From Acidobacteriota bacterium (GTDB lineage: Bacteria > Acidobacteriota > Vicinamibacteria > Vicinamibacterales > UBA2999), in assembly GCA_021730945.1 (NCBI GenBank), contig JAKFYH010000042.1:1-64000 (forward strand): a stretch of DNA of 64,000 nt, written 5' to 3'. Below, piece by piece: positions 34,680 to 44,700 of this stretch; position 1 is the stretch's first letter, and every line of letters begins with the position of its first letter. The position numbers were made by a program, and so were the translations under genes. The notes below the pieces were generated by a model. That model saw only the letters and a program-made list of their open reading frames with translations, ran no database searches and had not been told where the DNA came from.

Positions 34680-37358
34680 ATGTCGCTGTCCACCGGCACC
34701 CGTATCGGCGCCTATCAGGTCATCGCCAAACTTGGCGAAGGCGGAATGGGCGAGGTGTATCGCGCGAAGGATTCGAAGCTGAAGCGCGAGGTCGCGCTCA
34801 AGGTCCTCCCCGCCGACGTCGCCAACGACCGCGAGCGCATGGCGCGGTTTCAGCGCGAGGCTGAAGTGCTCGCCTCGCTCAACCATCCCCATATCGCGCA
34901 GATCTACGGGATCGAAGATAACGCGCTCGTCATGGAGCTGGTCGAAGGCGAGGATCTCGCCGAACGACTGAAGCGCGGCGCCATCCCGCTCGACGAGGCG
35001 CTGCCGATCGCGAAGCAGATCGCCGAAGCGCTCGAAGCCGCGCACGAGCAGGGGATCATCCATCGCGATCTGAAGCCCGCCAACATCAAGGTGCGGCCGG
35101 ACGGCACGGTGAAGGTGCTCGATTTCGGGTTAGCGAAAGCGCTCGATCGTTCGGAGGGCGATGACTTGGGCCGTCGCCCGGCGGACGCTGAAGCGTCCGC
35201 CCTCCAAACGATCACGAGTCCCGCCATGACGATGCGCGGGATGATTCTCGGCACGGCCGCCTACATGGCGCCGGAGCAGGCCAAGGGCAAGGTGGTCGAC
35301 AAGCGCGCGGATATCTGGGCGTTTGGCGTGGTGCTGTTCGAGATGCTCAGCGGCACGCGCGCCTTCAAGGGAGACGATGTCACCGACATCATCACGGCTG
35401 TGATGCGCGATACGCCGGACTGGAGCGCGCTGCCGCCGGCGACGCCGCCGGCGATTCGCACGCTGCTCGAACTTTGCCTGCTGAAGGATCCCCGTCAGCG
35501 GCTGCGCGATATCGGCGATACACGGCTGTTCTTTAACGATCACGCCCCGGCTCAAACGGCCGGCGCCGCCGCCGATTCCCGGTCGAAGTGGGTGCCCGCG
35601 CTCGTCGGCGGACTGGCCCTGGCGCTGATTGGGCTTGCCGCCTCACTCTATGGTGGGCGCAGCTCTGCTGAGGCAGCGCCCTTGCACCTGTCGATGACCT
35701 TCGAGCCGGGGTCACTGCCGCAAAAAGGGCAGCCGATGCCGTCGCTGGCGCTGTCGCCAGACGGCCGCACGCTGGTCTACACGGCTGGCGGCGGGCCGGA
35801 AGGCACGCAACTCTGGCTGCGACACCTGAACAACGTCTCGGCGATTCCGATTCCCGGCACAGGCGGGGCCCAGCTGACCAACACTGATATCGCACGCCAG
35901 GTCTTCTTCTCGCCTGACGGCAAGTGGATTGGTTTCGTCGTCGGCGGCAACGTGATCAAGAAGATGCCGATCACGCTCGGTCCGGCAACCACCATCTGCG
36001 AAGTCTTCGACGGCGTGCGCGGGGCAACGTGGACGGATCGCAATGAGATTGTGTATGCAACTTCGTCCGGCAGCCTTGGGCTGTGGCGCGTGGCCGACTC
36101 CGGCGGCACTCCGGCACGCGTCGCCGGCGGCATCTTCTACGCCCCCGATGCGCTGCCTGGCGGCACCGCTGTGGTCGTGACGACCGGCAACGATTCTGTG
36201 AAGCGCAGCACCGGCGATTTGACGGTAGCGGCGGTGACGCTGGCGACCGGCGCGGTCACGAAGCTGTTCGATGGCGGCACCTTCGCGCGCTACGTGCCAA
36301 CCGGTCACGTGGTGTTCGCGCGCGACGGCGCGCTGATGGCGGCCCCATTCGATGCCGCATCACTGGTGGTCGGTGACGCGCGCACGAAGGTAGTGGACGA
36401 CCTGTGGATGGATCCCGGCGTGGCGAGTTCCAACTACGCCCTGTCCTCCTCCGGCACCTTGATCTACGCCGCGGGCTCGCCCGCCGAGTTCCAGCGGACG
36501 ATCGTCGCGCTCGATGGAGGACGCTCGACGCCGCTCGTCAAGGAGCGTCGGTACTACGCCGAGACCCTGATCTCGCCGGCCGGTGACCGGATTGCCGCGG
36601 TCGAGCGGGCCCTGGACGATCGCATCTGGATCATTGATGTCGCGCGTGAAACGTTCACGCCGCTAACCTCGGGAAAGGTCGGACTCGAGTCCGACCCGGT
36701 GTGGGCGCCGAGCGGCCGCGAGGTCGTCTTCGACGCCACCGTCCTGGGCGGAACGTCCGGGTTGTACGTGGCGCCGGTTGACGGCAGTCAGACCGAGACG
36801 CTGGTACACGCCAGCAACAACGGGCCCGTGCCGACGGCGTGGACGCGCGACGGCCGCCAGGTGGTGTTCACCGAACGAAACGCGGCCACCGGACTTGACC
36901 TGATGGTGCTGTCGCGCGACCAGGGCAACACGGTTCGCCCGCTGCTGCAGACGCCGTTCGATGAAGCCCAGGGCGTGTTCTCCCGGGACGGTGCGCTGAT
37001 CGCCTTCCAGTCCGGGCGATCGGGCCGGTCGGAAATTTACGTCGCCCCCTTTCCGTCGATGCAAGGGACCGCGCAAGTGTCGATCGACGGCGGCATGTAC
37101 CCGGTGTGGGCGAAGGATCGACAACGGTTGTATTTCCGGAACCGTGGCCAGGTGATGGCTGTGGACCTCGCAGCCGGCGTGACCGACGCGCCACGGCCGG
37201 TCCCGGTCGCGCGGTTTGTCCCCACCTACCCAACCGCATTCATTGACCCGATGCCGGACGGCCGCTTCCTCGCTCTCGAGGGTCCCAACGCCGCTGCGCT
37301 CACGGAACTGCGAGTGATTGTCAACTGGTTTGTGGAGCTCCGGGAGAAGGCGCGCTGA
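34680..37358 (+). CDS. Ser/Thr protein kinase 2 with beta-propeller C-terminus
   Basis: 892 residues. Kinase domain (about 13-275) with GEGGMGEVY, VALKVLP, HRDLKPAN, DFGLAKALD and YMAPEQ; a transmembrane helix near 307-327 (VPALVGGLALALIGLAASLYG); then PD40-like propeller repeats (SPDGRTLVY, SPDGKWIGF, SRDGALIAF). A 60-bp palindromic pair (35151-35210) adds about 20 residues between DFG and APE, so the activation segment is longer than in kinase 1. Its stop overlaps the start of kinase 3 (TGATG). The kinase domain is almost identical to that of kinase 3, the propeller is not. Confidence 0.9.
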   Translation: MSLSTGTRIGAYQVIAKLGEGGMGEVYRAKDSKLKREVALKVLPADVANDRERMARFQREAEVLASLNHPHIAQIYGIEDNALVMELVEGEDLAERLKRGAIPLDEALPIAKQIAEALEAAHEQGIIHRDLKPANIKVRPDGTVKVLDFGLAKALDRSEGDDLGRRPADAEASALQTITSPAMTMRGMILGTAAYMAPEQAKGKVVDKRADIWAFGVVLFEMLSGTRAFKGDDVTDIITAVMRDTPDWSALPPATPPAIRTLLELCLLKDPRQRLRDIGDTRLFFNDHAPAQTAGAAADSRSKWVPALVGGLALALIGLAASLYGGRSSAEAAPLHLSMTFEPGSLPQKGQPMPSLALSPDGRTLVYTAGGGPEGTQLWLRHLNNVSAIPIPGTGGAQLTNTDIARQVFFSPDGKWIGFVVGGNVIKKMPITLGPATTICEVFDGVRGATWTDRNEIVYATSSGSLGLWRVADSGGTPARVAGGIFYAPDALPGGTAVVVTTGNDSVKRSTGDLTVAAVTLATGAVTKLFDGGTFARYVPTGHVVFARDGALMAAPFDAASLVVGDARTKVVDDLWMDPGVASSNYALSSSGTLIYAAGSPAEFQRTIVALDGGRSTPLVKERRYYAETLISPAGDRIAAVERALDDRIWIIDVARETFTPLTSGKVGLESDPVWAPSGREVVFDATVLGGTSGLYVAPVDGSQTETLVHASNNGPVPTAWTRDGRQVVFTERNAATGLDLMVLSRDQGNTVRPLLQTPFDEAQGVFSRDGALIAFQSGRSGRSEIYVAPFPSMQGTAQVSIDGGMYPVWAKDRQRLYFRNRGQVMAVDLAAGVTDAPRPVPVARFVPTYPTAFIDPMPDGRFLALEGPNAAALTELRVIVNWFVELREKAR
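35151..35210. repeat. Head-to-head REP pair (BIME-like) inside kinase 2
   Basis: 60 bp (20 codons). GGAG at the left is followed by a GGGCGA…TCGCCC hairpin; a second hairpin GCGGACGCTGAAGCGTCCGC follows and ends in CTCC, the complement of GGAG. The two units therefore face each other, as in bacterial interspersed mosaic elements. It encodes the region around SEGDDLGRRPADAEASALQT in the activation segment and keeps the frame. Confidence 0.75.
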
Positions 37359-40015
37359 TGGCTCTGCTGCCTGGCACGCGGATCGGCGTTTACGAGATCA
37401 CCGCCTCCCTCGGTGCAGGTGGCATGGGCGAGGTGTATCGCGCGAAGGACTCGAAGCTGAAGCGCGAGGTCGCGCTCAAGGTCCTCCCCGCTGACGTCGC
37501 GAACGATCGCGAGCGCATGGCGCGGTTTCAGCGCGAGGCTGAAGTGCTCGCCTCGCTCAACCACCCCAACATCGCTCACATTCACGGCCTCGAGGATGCA
37601 AACGGTACCACTGCGCTCGTCATGGAACTGGTCGAGGGCGAGGATCTCGCCGAACGGCTGAAGCGCGGCGCGATTCCCATCGATGAAGCACTGCCAATCG
37701 CGAAACAGATCGCCGAGGCGCTCGAAGCCGCGCACGAGCAGGGGATCATCCATCGCGATCTGAAACCCGCCAACATCAAGGTGCGACCGGACGGCACGGT
37801 GAAGGTGCTTGATTTCGGGTTAGCGAAAGCGCTCGATCGTTCGGAGGGCGATGACTTGGGCCGTCGCCCGGCGGACGCTGAAGCGTCCGCCCTCCAAACG
37901 ATCACGAGTCCCGCCATGACGATGGACGGGATGATTCTCGGCACGGCGGCGTACATGTCGCCGGAGCAGGCGAAGGGCAAGGCGGTCGACCGGCGGACGG
38001 ACCTCTGGGCATTTGGAGCCGTGCTCTACGAAATGCTCACCGGCCGGCGCCCCTTCGATGGCGAAGACGTCACCGAGATCATCGTCCAGGTTGTTTCCAG
38101 GGAGCCGGACTGGTCGGCCATTCCCGCAGCCACGCCCGTCGGCGTGCAGCGATTGCTGCGTCGTTGTCTGGAGAAGGACCGGAAGCGCCGGCTTGATTCA
38201 GCTGCGGCGGCCCGATTCGAACTCGACGACGTGGCGCCTGCCGCAGAGACCCGGGCCGTCGTTCGCGGCACCCACTTGCCTTGGATGGTCGCCGCCGTGG
38301 CCACCATCGGCGCAGGGCTCGTTGGTCTCATTGCGTTCGGCGGCTCACGCGAGCCCTTGACGCCGGTCTGGACCTCGATTCCGGCGCCGGTGAGCACCTT
38401 TAGCCGTGGCCTCGGCCCGGCGGTGTCGCCTGACGGCCGGCACATTGCGTTTGTCGCACCCGACGACACTGGCAGCGAGAGCCTGTGGACACGCGCGCTC
38501 ACTGCGCAGTCGGCGCAGATGATCGAGGGAACGACCGGGGCGAACTTTCCATTCTGGTCACCCGATAGCCGAGCGATCGCATTTTTCAAGGATCGAAAAC
38601 TGGTGACCGTGCCCGCGGTGGGCGGCGCCACGATGGTGGTCGCCGACGCGCCCAACCCGCGAGGGGGCACATGGAATCGGGACGGCGTGATTGTGTTCGT
38701 CCCCGGCTCGGGCCTGGGCCTCCACCGCGTGTCTGCGTCAGGAGGGACGTCCGCGGTGCCTCTTGAAGAACCCGCCGACCATCCAACGACCGCGATTAGT
38801 TGGCCGAGCTTCCTCCCCGATGGGCAGCATTTCTTGTTCACCGGCATCCGTGGCGGCCAGATGTGGATCCATGTCGGCTCGCTGACGAGCCCCGACCACA
38901 CGCTGCTGCTGCAGGCGGCTTCGAAGGCGCAGTACGCCGACGGCTATCTTCTCTTTGGCAGCAAGGGCGGGCTCTATGCCCAGCCGTTCGACGCCGCAAC
39001 CCTGGCACTCTCTGGTGAGCGTGTGCGGATCGTTGACGCAATCGGGGCCAGCGCCGGATCGACGAATAACCACTCGTTCTCGGCCTCCGCGACCAATTCG
39101 GTGATTGCCGTCGGTCACCGGCCGTTCGCCCGTGAAGCGCAGCTGACCTGGTTCGATCGCAACGGCGTCCGACTGGGCGTGCTGGGCGAGGCGGGCCGCA
39201 TCTTTGGCCTGGCCGCGTCACCTGACCGCACGCGAGTCGCGATCGAAAGGAATGACCCCCGGCAGAACTCCACCGACCCTTGGATCGTGCAAGTCGACTC
39301 CGGCTTCGCCACTCCGGTGAGGGCAATGGCCGAGGGCGCCCTGGCCAGCAGCCCAGTCTGGTCGCATGACGGCCGCAAGGTGTTCTATAGCAGCGGCTAC
39401 GGCGCCATGCAGATGGCGTCGCTTTCGGGTGAGACGGAAGAGCGGTGGCCCGTGGGCATCCACTGGCCGACGAGCAGCTCCCCGGACGGACGGCTGGTCA
39501 TGATCCTGCAGGAGCTGGTGGCCTCACAGAGCGACCTGATGATCGTGTCGCTCACGGGCGATCACACCCCCACGCCCTATCTCCAGACGCCGTTCAACGA
39601 ACACTCCGGCCGCTTCTCGCCCGATGGCAAGTCGGTGGTCTATGTGTCGAACGAGTCGGGGCGGGATGAGGTGTACGTGCAATCGTTCCCCCGAACCGCC
39701 GCGAAGATCCGGATTTCCGCCGCCGGCGGGACGCACCCCGAGTGGAACGACGATGGCCGGGAGGTGTACTTCCTGCAAGCGCAGTCGAGCGGCCAGCGGT
39801 CGATGATGGTGGCGTCGATACTGGCCGGTCGGTCATCGCCGCCACGACGGCTGTTCGACCTGCCACCCGGTGTCTGGGAAGACTCGGGCCGGACTACGTA
39901 CGCAGTGTTCGACCACGGACGCCGCTTCCTCGTGAACGTCCTGGTGCCGATCGCGGCGCCGCAAGTCATCACCGTTGGGCAGCGCTGGACGGCCGCTCTC
40001 AACGCGGCTCAGTGA
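37358..40015 (+). CDS. Ser/Thr protein kinase 3 with beta-propeller C-terminus
   Basis: 885 residues. Kinase domain with GAGGMGEVY, VALKVLP, HRDLKPAN, DFGLAKALD and YMSPEQ, followed by a transmembrane segment (LPWMVAAVATIGAGLVGLIAF) and PD40-like repeats (SPDGRHIAF, SPDSRAIAFF, SPDGKSVVYV). Starts in the TGATG overlap with kinase 2, so the two are probably one transcript with coupled translation. The N-terminal 230 residues match kinase 2 nearly residue for residue, including the palindrome insert, whereas the sensor part differs. Confidence 0.9.
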   Translation: MALLPGTRIGVYEITASLGAGGMGEVYRAKDSKLKREVALKVLPADVANDRERMARFQREAEVLASLNHPNIAHIHGLEDANGTTALVMELVEGEDLAERLKRGAIPIDEALPIAKQIAEALEAAHEQGIIHRDLKPANIKVRPDGTVKVLDFGLAKALDRSEGDDLGRRPADAEASALQTITSPAMTMDGMILGTAAYMSPEQAKGKAVDRRTDLWAFGAVLYEMLTGRRPFDGEDVTEIIVQVVSREPDWSAIPAATPVGVQRLLRRCLEKDRKRRLDSAAAARFELDDVAPAAETRAVVRGTHLPWMVAAVATIGAGLVGLIAFGGSREPLTPVWTSIPAPVSTFSRGLGPAVSPDGRHIAFVAPDDTGSESLWTRALTAQSAQMIEGTTGANFPFWSPDSRAIAFFKDRKLVTVPAVGGATMVVADAPNPRGGTWNRDGVIVFVPGSGLGLHRVSASGGTSAVPLEEPADHPTTAISWPSFLPDGQHFLFTGIRGGQMWIHVGSLTSPDHTLLLQAASKAQYADGYLLFGSKGGLYAQPFDAATLALSGERVRIVDAIGASAGSTNNHSFSASATNSVIAVGHRPFAREAQLTWFDRNGVRLGVLGEAGRIFGLAASPDRTRVAIERNDPRQNSTDPWIVQVDSGFATPVRAMAEGALASSPVWSHDGRKVFYSSGYGAMQMASLSGETEERWPVGIHWPTSSSPDGRLVMILQELVASQSDLMIVSLTGDHTPTPYLQTPFNEHSGRFSPDGKSVVYVSNESGRDEVYVQSFPRTAAKIRISAAGGTHPEWNDDGREVYFLQAQSSGQRSMMVASILAGRSSPPRRLFDLPPGVWEDSGRTTYAVFDHGRRFLVNVLVPIAAPQVITVGQRWTAALNAAQ
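37841..37900. repeat. Head-to-head REP pair (BIME-like) inside kinase 3
   Basis: Identical in all 60 positions to the element in kinase 2 and at the same codon phase, between DFG and APE. This indicates that the insertion predates the duplication or was copied by gene conversion. Confidence 0.75.
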
Positions 40016-40064
40016 CCGCAGCAGCTCGCCGCCACCCTGCGCGACGTGAGAGACCGACAACCCG

Positions 40065-40994
40065 CTAGGGTCTTGAATTCCTCCGAAACGTCATCGCGTG
40101 GCCGCTCGGGAACGCGATGAGTCCGGCCTGAGCCGGCGCAAGGGCCGCCAGCCCCTCCGTCAGTTCGATGTAGGTGCCCCACGGATCCGTGAGGAAGGCG
40201 ACCGCGATGCCAAGCGCGGGGACCTTGGTGTACGGCCGGTCAAAGACGATGCCGCTCTTCTCGAGTTCACGGCAGAGCGCCTCGAGATTCTTCACCTCGA
40301 AGCCGACATGGTCGAGCGCCCGCCCGCGCGTCGGCACCACGGCCGCAGGCGCCGGGCCAAACGTCAGGTTCACGCCAGGCAGGTCGGCAGCGTGCTGCCC
40401 AATGCGGGTGCCGGCGCGAGCCCCGAGCGTCTTCACGTACCACGCCTGCATGGCCGCTGGGTCCGGCGCGGAGTAATGGATGTGGTGGAGCACGATGGCC
40501 TGCCGCACGTCCGGGTTGTGAATCAGCTCCACCTTCGTCTCGTCAGGTCCCATGACGAACGCGATGACGTTGCCGCCCGGGCGCTGCGCGAGGTCGTCCT
40601 TCACACTGTAGTCCGCGGGCACTTCCCCCGCCGTGACGATGGGGAAACCAGCAGCCTTGAGCCTGTCAACGGCCGCGCGCAAGTCGGGCGTCTCGAAGCC
40701 GACGTGATTGACGACCGTGCCTTTCGTGCCGCCGGTCGACGCCCGGGCCGTGAGGAACACGAACACGTTCGGGAACTGGACGATCTCCCGCGCGGGGTTG
40801 CCCACTGAAATCAGGGTGCCGCCGAGGCCGTCGACCCAGAACTTCTTGTGGGCGTCGACGCTGCTGGCGTTGACGTGATGGTGGCCGTAGACGACCGGCC
40901 CGTTGGCCGCCGAGCTGAGCTGCGCCCAGGCGGGCGCCTGGGCAGCGAGGATGAGCATGGCCGCCAGCACGGCGCAATGGATTGACTTCAGCAT
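40065..40994 (-). CDS. Exported double-VOC-domain protein
   Basis: 309 residues. Signal peptide (LAAMLILAAQAPAWAQ), then two VOC units: HHHVNASSVDAHKKFWVDGLGG…NHVGFETPDLRAAVDRLKAAGF and HHIHYSAPDPAAMQAWYVKTLGA…DHVGFEVKNLEALCRELEKSG. His and Glu residues at positions used for metal binding are present (HHHVN, VELIHN, IELTEG). Export of a glyoxalase-fold protein is unusual but recurrent; substrate not known. Confidence 0.75.
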   Translation of the reverse strand: MLKSIHCAVLAAMLILAAQAPAWAQLSSAANGPVVYGHHHVNASSVDAHKKFWVDGLGGTLISVGNPAREIVQFPNVFVFLTARASTGGTKGTVVNHVGFETPDLRAAVDRLKAAGFPIVTAGEVPADYSVKDDLAQRPGGNVIAFVMGPDETKVELIHNPDVRQAIVLHHIHYSAPDPAAMQAWYVKTLGARAGTRIGQHAADLPGVNLTFGPAPAAVVPTRGRALDHVGFEVKNLEALCRELEKSGIVFDRPYTKVPALGIAVAFLTDPWGTYIELTEGLAALAPAQAGLIAFPSGHAMTFRRNSRP

Positions 40995-41051
40995 GCGAGC
41001 ATCATGGCACTAATGCCAGCGAGTCGCGAAGGTGTCAGGCCGGTGAGCCCT

Positions 41052-41396
41052 TCAGTCGAACAGGCTCTCGGCGTCGATGTCCAGGGCCGCGGCGAGTGCG
41101 CGGTCGAGTTCGCGGATCCTGGCGGCCGGCAGCATCCCGACAAACGACGTGAGGCGGGTCTTGGCCAGGCTCACCAGCGCGTCGCAATGCACCGCGCTAT
41201 CGTGTTTCAAGCCTTCATCAATGCCCACCTCGACCTGACTGGCCAGGCCGTGCCTCGCGGTGTACACCGGCGCGCACACCACTGTTGCCAGCCGCGACTC
41301 GATCACGGCCTGGCGACTGACAATTGCGAATACACGGGAGGCCTTTGGGTCGTCGGCGCCCGGCCTGGGCACCCGGTAGAGTTCGCCGCGTCTCAC
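41052..41396 (-). CDS. MazF/PemK-like toxin
   Basis: 114 residues. RRGELYRVPRPGADDPKASRVFAIVSRQ matches the first strands of the MazF/CcdB fold, followed by VCAPVYTARHGLASQVEVG and a DALVSLAKTRLTSFVGML segment (the usual L-x-x-D-x-x-x-x-x-x-R-x-x-x…G-x-L pattern). MazF toxins cut mRNA at short sequences. The ATG overlaps the antitoxin stop by 4 bp. Confidence 0.75.
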   Translation of the reverse strand: MRRGELYRVPRPGADDPKASRVFAIVSRQAVIESRLATVVCAPVYTARHGLASQVEVGIDEGLKHDSAVHCDALVSLAKTRLTSFVGMLPAARIRELDRALAAALDIDAESLFD

Positions 41397-41623
41397 ACGT
41401 CCTCCTGATACGCCAGGACATCGAGCGCTTCGACGTTCAAGTGGTCGGCGTGCCGGTTCAGCAACACAACTTCACGCTCGCGTGCACGACGGGTTGACTC
41501 GTCATTCAGACGCTCGCGGAGCAGGCGCTCGATCGTCTCGGACCGGCTCTCGCCTCGCCTGGTCGCCCGCTTCACGCCGGCCAGGATGTCTTCCGACAGT
41601 GTGATTGATGTCTTACTCTTCAT
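41393..41623 (-). CDS. RHH antitoxin of the MazF-like toxin
   Basis: 76 residues. The N-terminus KTSITLSEDILAGVKRATRRG followed by SRSETIERLLRERL is a ribbon-helix-helix DNA-binding domain, and the tail (EVVLLNRHADHLNVEALDVL) probably binds the toxin. It lies upstream of the toxin with an ATGA overlap. The ATG at 41623 begins the domain; a TATTCT box lies 8 nt before it. A longer start at 41641 is less likely. Confidence 0.75.
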   Translation of the reverse strand: MKSKTSITLSEDILAGVKRATRRGESRSETIERLLRERLNDESTRRAREREVVLLNRHADHLNVEALDVLAYQEDV

Positions 41624-41631
41624 CCTACCAA

Positions 41632-41637
41632 AGAATA
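41632..41637 (-). promoter_or_regulatory. -10 box TATTCT of the MazEF-like pair
   Basis: Minus-strand TATTCT lies 8 nt before the antitoxin ATG at 41623. Confidence 0.4.
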
Positions 41638-41752
41638 CCATACATCCCGAGACCCCGTCTCCGCGCGTTTGGGATTGAACATGGTGGTGAAGCCGCCATT
41701 TGCTGCTGCTGCCCTCGTCACCCAGGAACCAGCCGGAAATGCAGCGCGGTAG

Positions 41753-41758
41753 TAGGAT
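41753..41758 (+). promoter_or_regulatory. -10 box TAGGAT, 6 nt before the VPS10 protein
   Basis: TAGGAT at 41753-41758 precedes the ATG at 41765 by 6 nt; no Shine-Dalgarno sequence is apparent. Confidence 0.45.
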
Positions 41759-41764
41759 CGGCGC

Positions 41765-44700
41765 ATGACTGGACGCCGAATTCTGTCTCTGGTTGTCATT
41801 GTCCTGGCCGCGTTTGTCACGCAGGGGCAATTGGCGACCGCCAAAGCCATCGCCCTCCGAACGCATGCAGCGCAGGCGGCGCCGGCGCTGCAAAGCAGCG
41901 ACCTCGCTGGGTTGCGCCTCCGCGGCATCGGCCCGGCCACCATGTCGGGGCGCTTCGTCGACATGGACGTCGTCGAGTCCAACCCCTTCATCATGTATGT
42001 CGCCTCGGCGACCGGCGGGATGTACCGCACCACCGACAACGGCATCACCTGGGCGCCGGTGTTCGAGCGTGAAGCCGTGCACTCGATCGGCGACGTCGCC
42101 ATCTATCAGCCCGACCCCAACATCATCTGGGTCGGCACCGGCGAGCGCGCCAACCGGCAAAGCGTCGGCTGGGGCGACGGCATCTACAAGTCGACCGACG
42201 GCGCCAAGACCTGGACCAACGTCGGCCTCAAGACCTCCATGCACATCGGCCGCATCGTCACTCACCCATCGAACCCGGCAATCGTCTATGTCGCGGCACA
42301 GGGGTCGGTGTGGGGAGCGGGCGGCGAACGCGGGCTCTACCGCACGATGGACGGCGGCAAGACCTGGCAGCGGACACTGCACGTGGACGACGACACCGGC
42401 GTGACCGACGTCGTGATGGACACGCTCGATCCCAACGTGCTCTATGCCGCGTCGTACCAGCGGCGCCGCACCGCGTTTGGCTTCAACGGCGGCGGTCCCG
42501 GCAGCGCAATGTGGAAGAGCACCGATGCCGGCGCGACGTGGACGAAGCTGACCGGCAACGGCCTGCCCGAGGGCGAGTACGGCCGCATCGGCATTGCGGT
42601 CTACCGCAAAGACCCGCGCGTGGTGATTGCCAGCATCGAGCAGGGTTTCCGCTACAACGCGTCGACCGCCTACACCGAGCGGCGCGGCGGGCTGTATCGC
42701 AGCAACGACGCCGGCAAGACCTGGCGCTTCATGTCGAACTGGAACCCGCGGCCGATGTATGCCAGCCAGCCGACCATCGATCCGCAGGACGATCGCCGCG
42801 TCTACATGCTCAATCAGTACTCGTTCTCGGACAACGGCGGCGAGACGTTCACCTCGCCGAACACGACCACCCACGGCGACGACCGCTTCGTGTGGATCAA
42901 CCCGAAGGATTCGCGACACGTGATCAAGCTGGATGACGGCGGGATTGGCATCTCGTTCGATCGCGGGCTGAAGTTCCTGTACGTGCAGAACCTGCCGGTG
43001 TCGCAGTACTACCGCGTGGCGGTCGACAACGAGCGGCCCTACAACATCTACGGCGGGCTGCAGGACAACGGCTGCTGGAAGGGTCCGAGCGCCAGTTGGA
43101 CGACCAGCGGCATTCTCAACGAACACTGGTCGCGGCTGTGCGGTGGCGACGGCTTCTTCTCGGTGCCCGATCCGGCCAATTCGCGCATCGTGTTCTCGGC
43201 CAGCCAGTTCCTGGGCCTGGCGCGCAACGACACGCGGACGTGGCAGAGCCAGGACATCCGGCCCGGCGATCCGCAGGGTGCGATCGGCGATCGCCGCAAC
43301 TGGAATACGTGGGGCAAGGACGTGCCGGCCCAAGTGCTGGGCAACGAGTGGCATTACGCCAACTGGGACGCGCCCGTCGCGCTCTCGCCGTTCGACGCGG
43401 CAACCGTTTATGCCGGCGGCAAGCACCTGTTCCGCTCGCGCGATCGCGGCAACACCTGGGAGGACCTCGGCGACATGACGACCGGTGTCGACCGCAGCAA
43501 GCTGGCGGTCATGGGCCGCCTGCCGGACGAGAACACGCTGTCGGTCGACGACGGCGTGCCGTTCTACCCGGGCCTGGTGGCGATTTCACCTTCGCCGCTG
43601 ACAAAGGGACTGCTCTACGTAGGAACTGACGATGGGCGGCTGCGCATGTCGCACGACGATGGCAAGACCTGGACCGATTTGCAGGACCGGCTGCCCGGCC
43701 TGCCCCGGTCGTCGTGGTTTGGCGGCATCGAGGCCTCGCGCCACAACCCGAACACGGTATACGTCGCGATCGACAACCATCGCAGCAACGACCTGAACAA
43801 CTACATCTACAAGTCGGCGGACGGCGGCAAGACGTTCACGGCCATCACCGGCGACATGCCGGCGGGGCGCGTGGTGCGGACGATTCGCGAGGACGTCAAG
43901 AACCCGAACCTGTTGTTCGCAGGCACCGAGATCGGCTTGTTCTTCTCGCCCAACAGCGGCACCAACTGGATCGAGCTGAAGAACAACATGCCGACCCTGC
44001 CGCACAACGACCTGGTGATCCACCCGCGCGACAACGACCTGGTGCTGGCCACGCACGGGCGCGGCATCTGGATCCTGGACAAGATCAACGCGCTGCAGGA
44101 ACTGACGCCGCAGGTGATGGCCTCGCCGGCGCACCTGTTCACGGTGGCGCCCGCGTACCAGATCCGCCAGACCAACCTGAAGGCGCACACCGGCGACATG
44201 TGGTTCCGCGGTGAGAATCCGGCCAACGGGGCGCTGGTGGACTACTGGCTGGCGGCCGCGGGCACCGCGCCGACCATCACCGTGCACTCTGCGGGCGGCC
44301 AGTTGATCAACACGCTGCGGCCGACCTCCACCAAGGGCGTGAACCGCGTGGTGTGGAACCTGCGCGAGAGCGACCTGCCGCTGCGCGGTGGGTTCGGCGG
44401 TGATGACGATGCGCCGCAGGCCGGGGGCGGCATGCCGGGCCCGCTGGTCGCGCCGGGCGTCTACCTGATCCGCATGGCCGCCGGGGGCCGCACGCTGGAG
44501 CAGAAGGTCGAGGTGCGTGAAGACCCGCGCATCGACATCACGCCGGCCGAGCGCAAGCTGTGGACCGACGCGCTGGCGCAGGCCGCGGCGCTGGCGCGGA
44601 TGTACGGGCCGGTGAACGATCGCATCCAGAAGCTGCCGAACACGGCGGCCGATGGGGTGGAGCTCAAGCGCCAGTCGCGCGAACTGCTGTCGAGGATCTC

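Noticed and set aside
41624-43426. Long minus-strand frame in front of the RHH antitoxin
   Set aside because: Only its last 76 codons (41393-41623) are a real gene; the rest is antisense to the VPS10 protein and has low-complexity composition.
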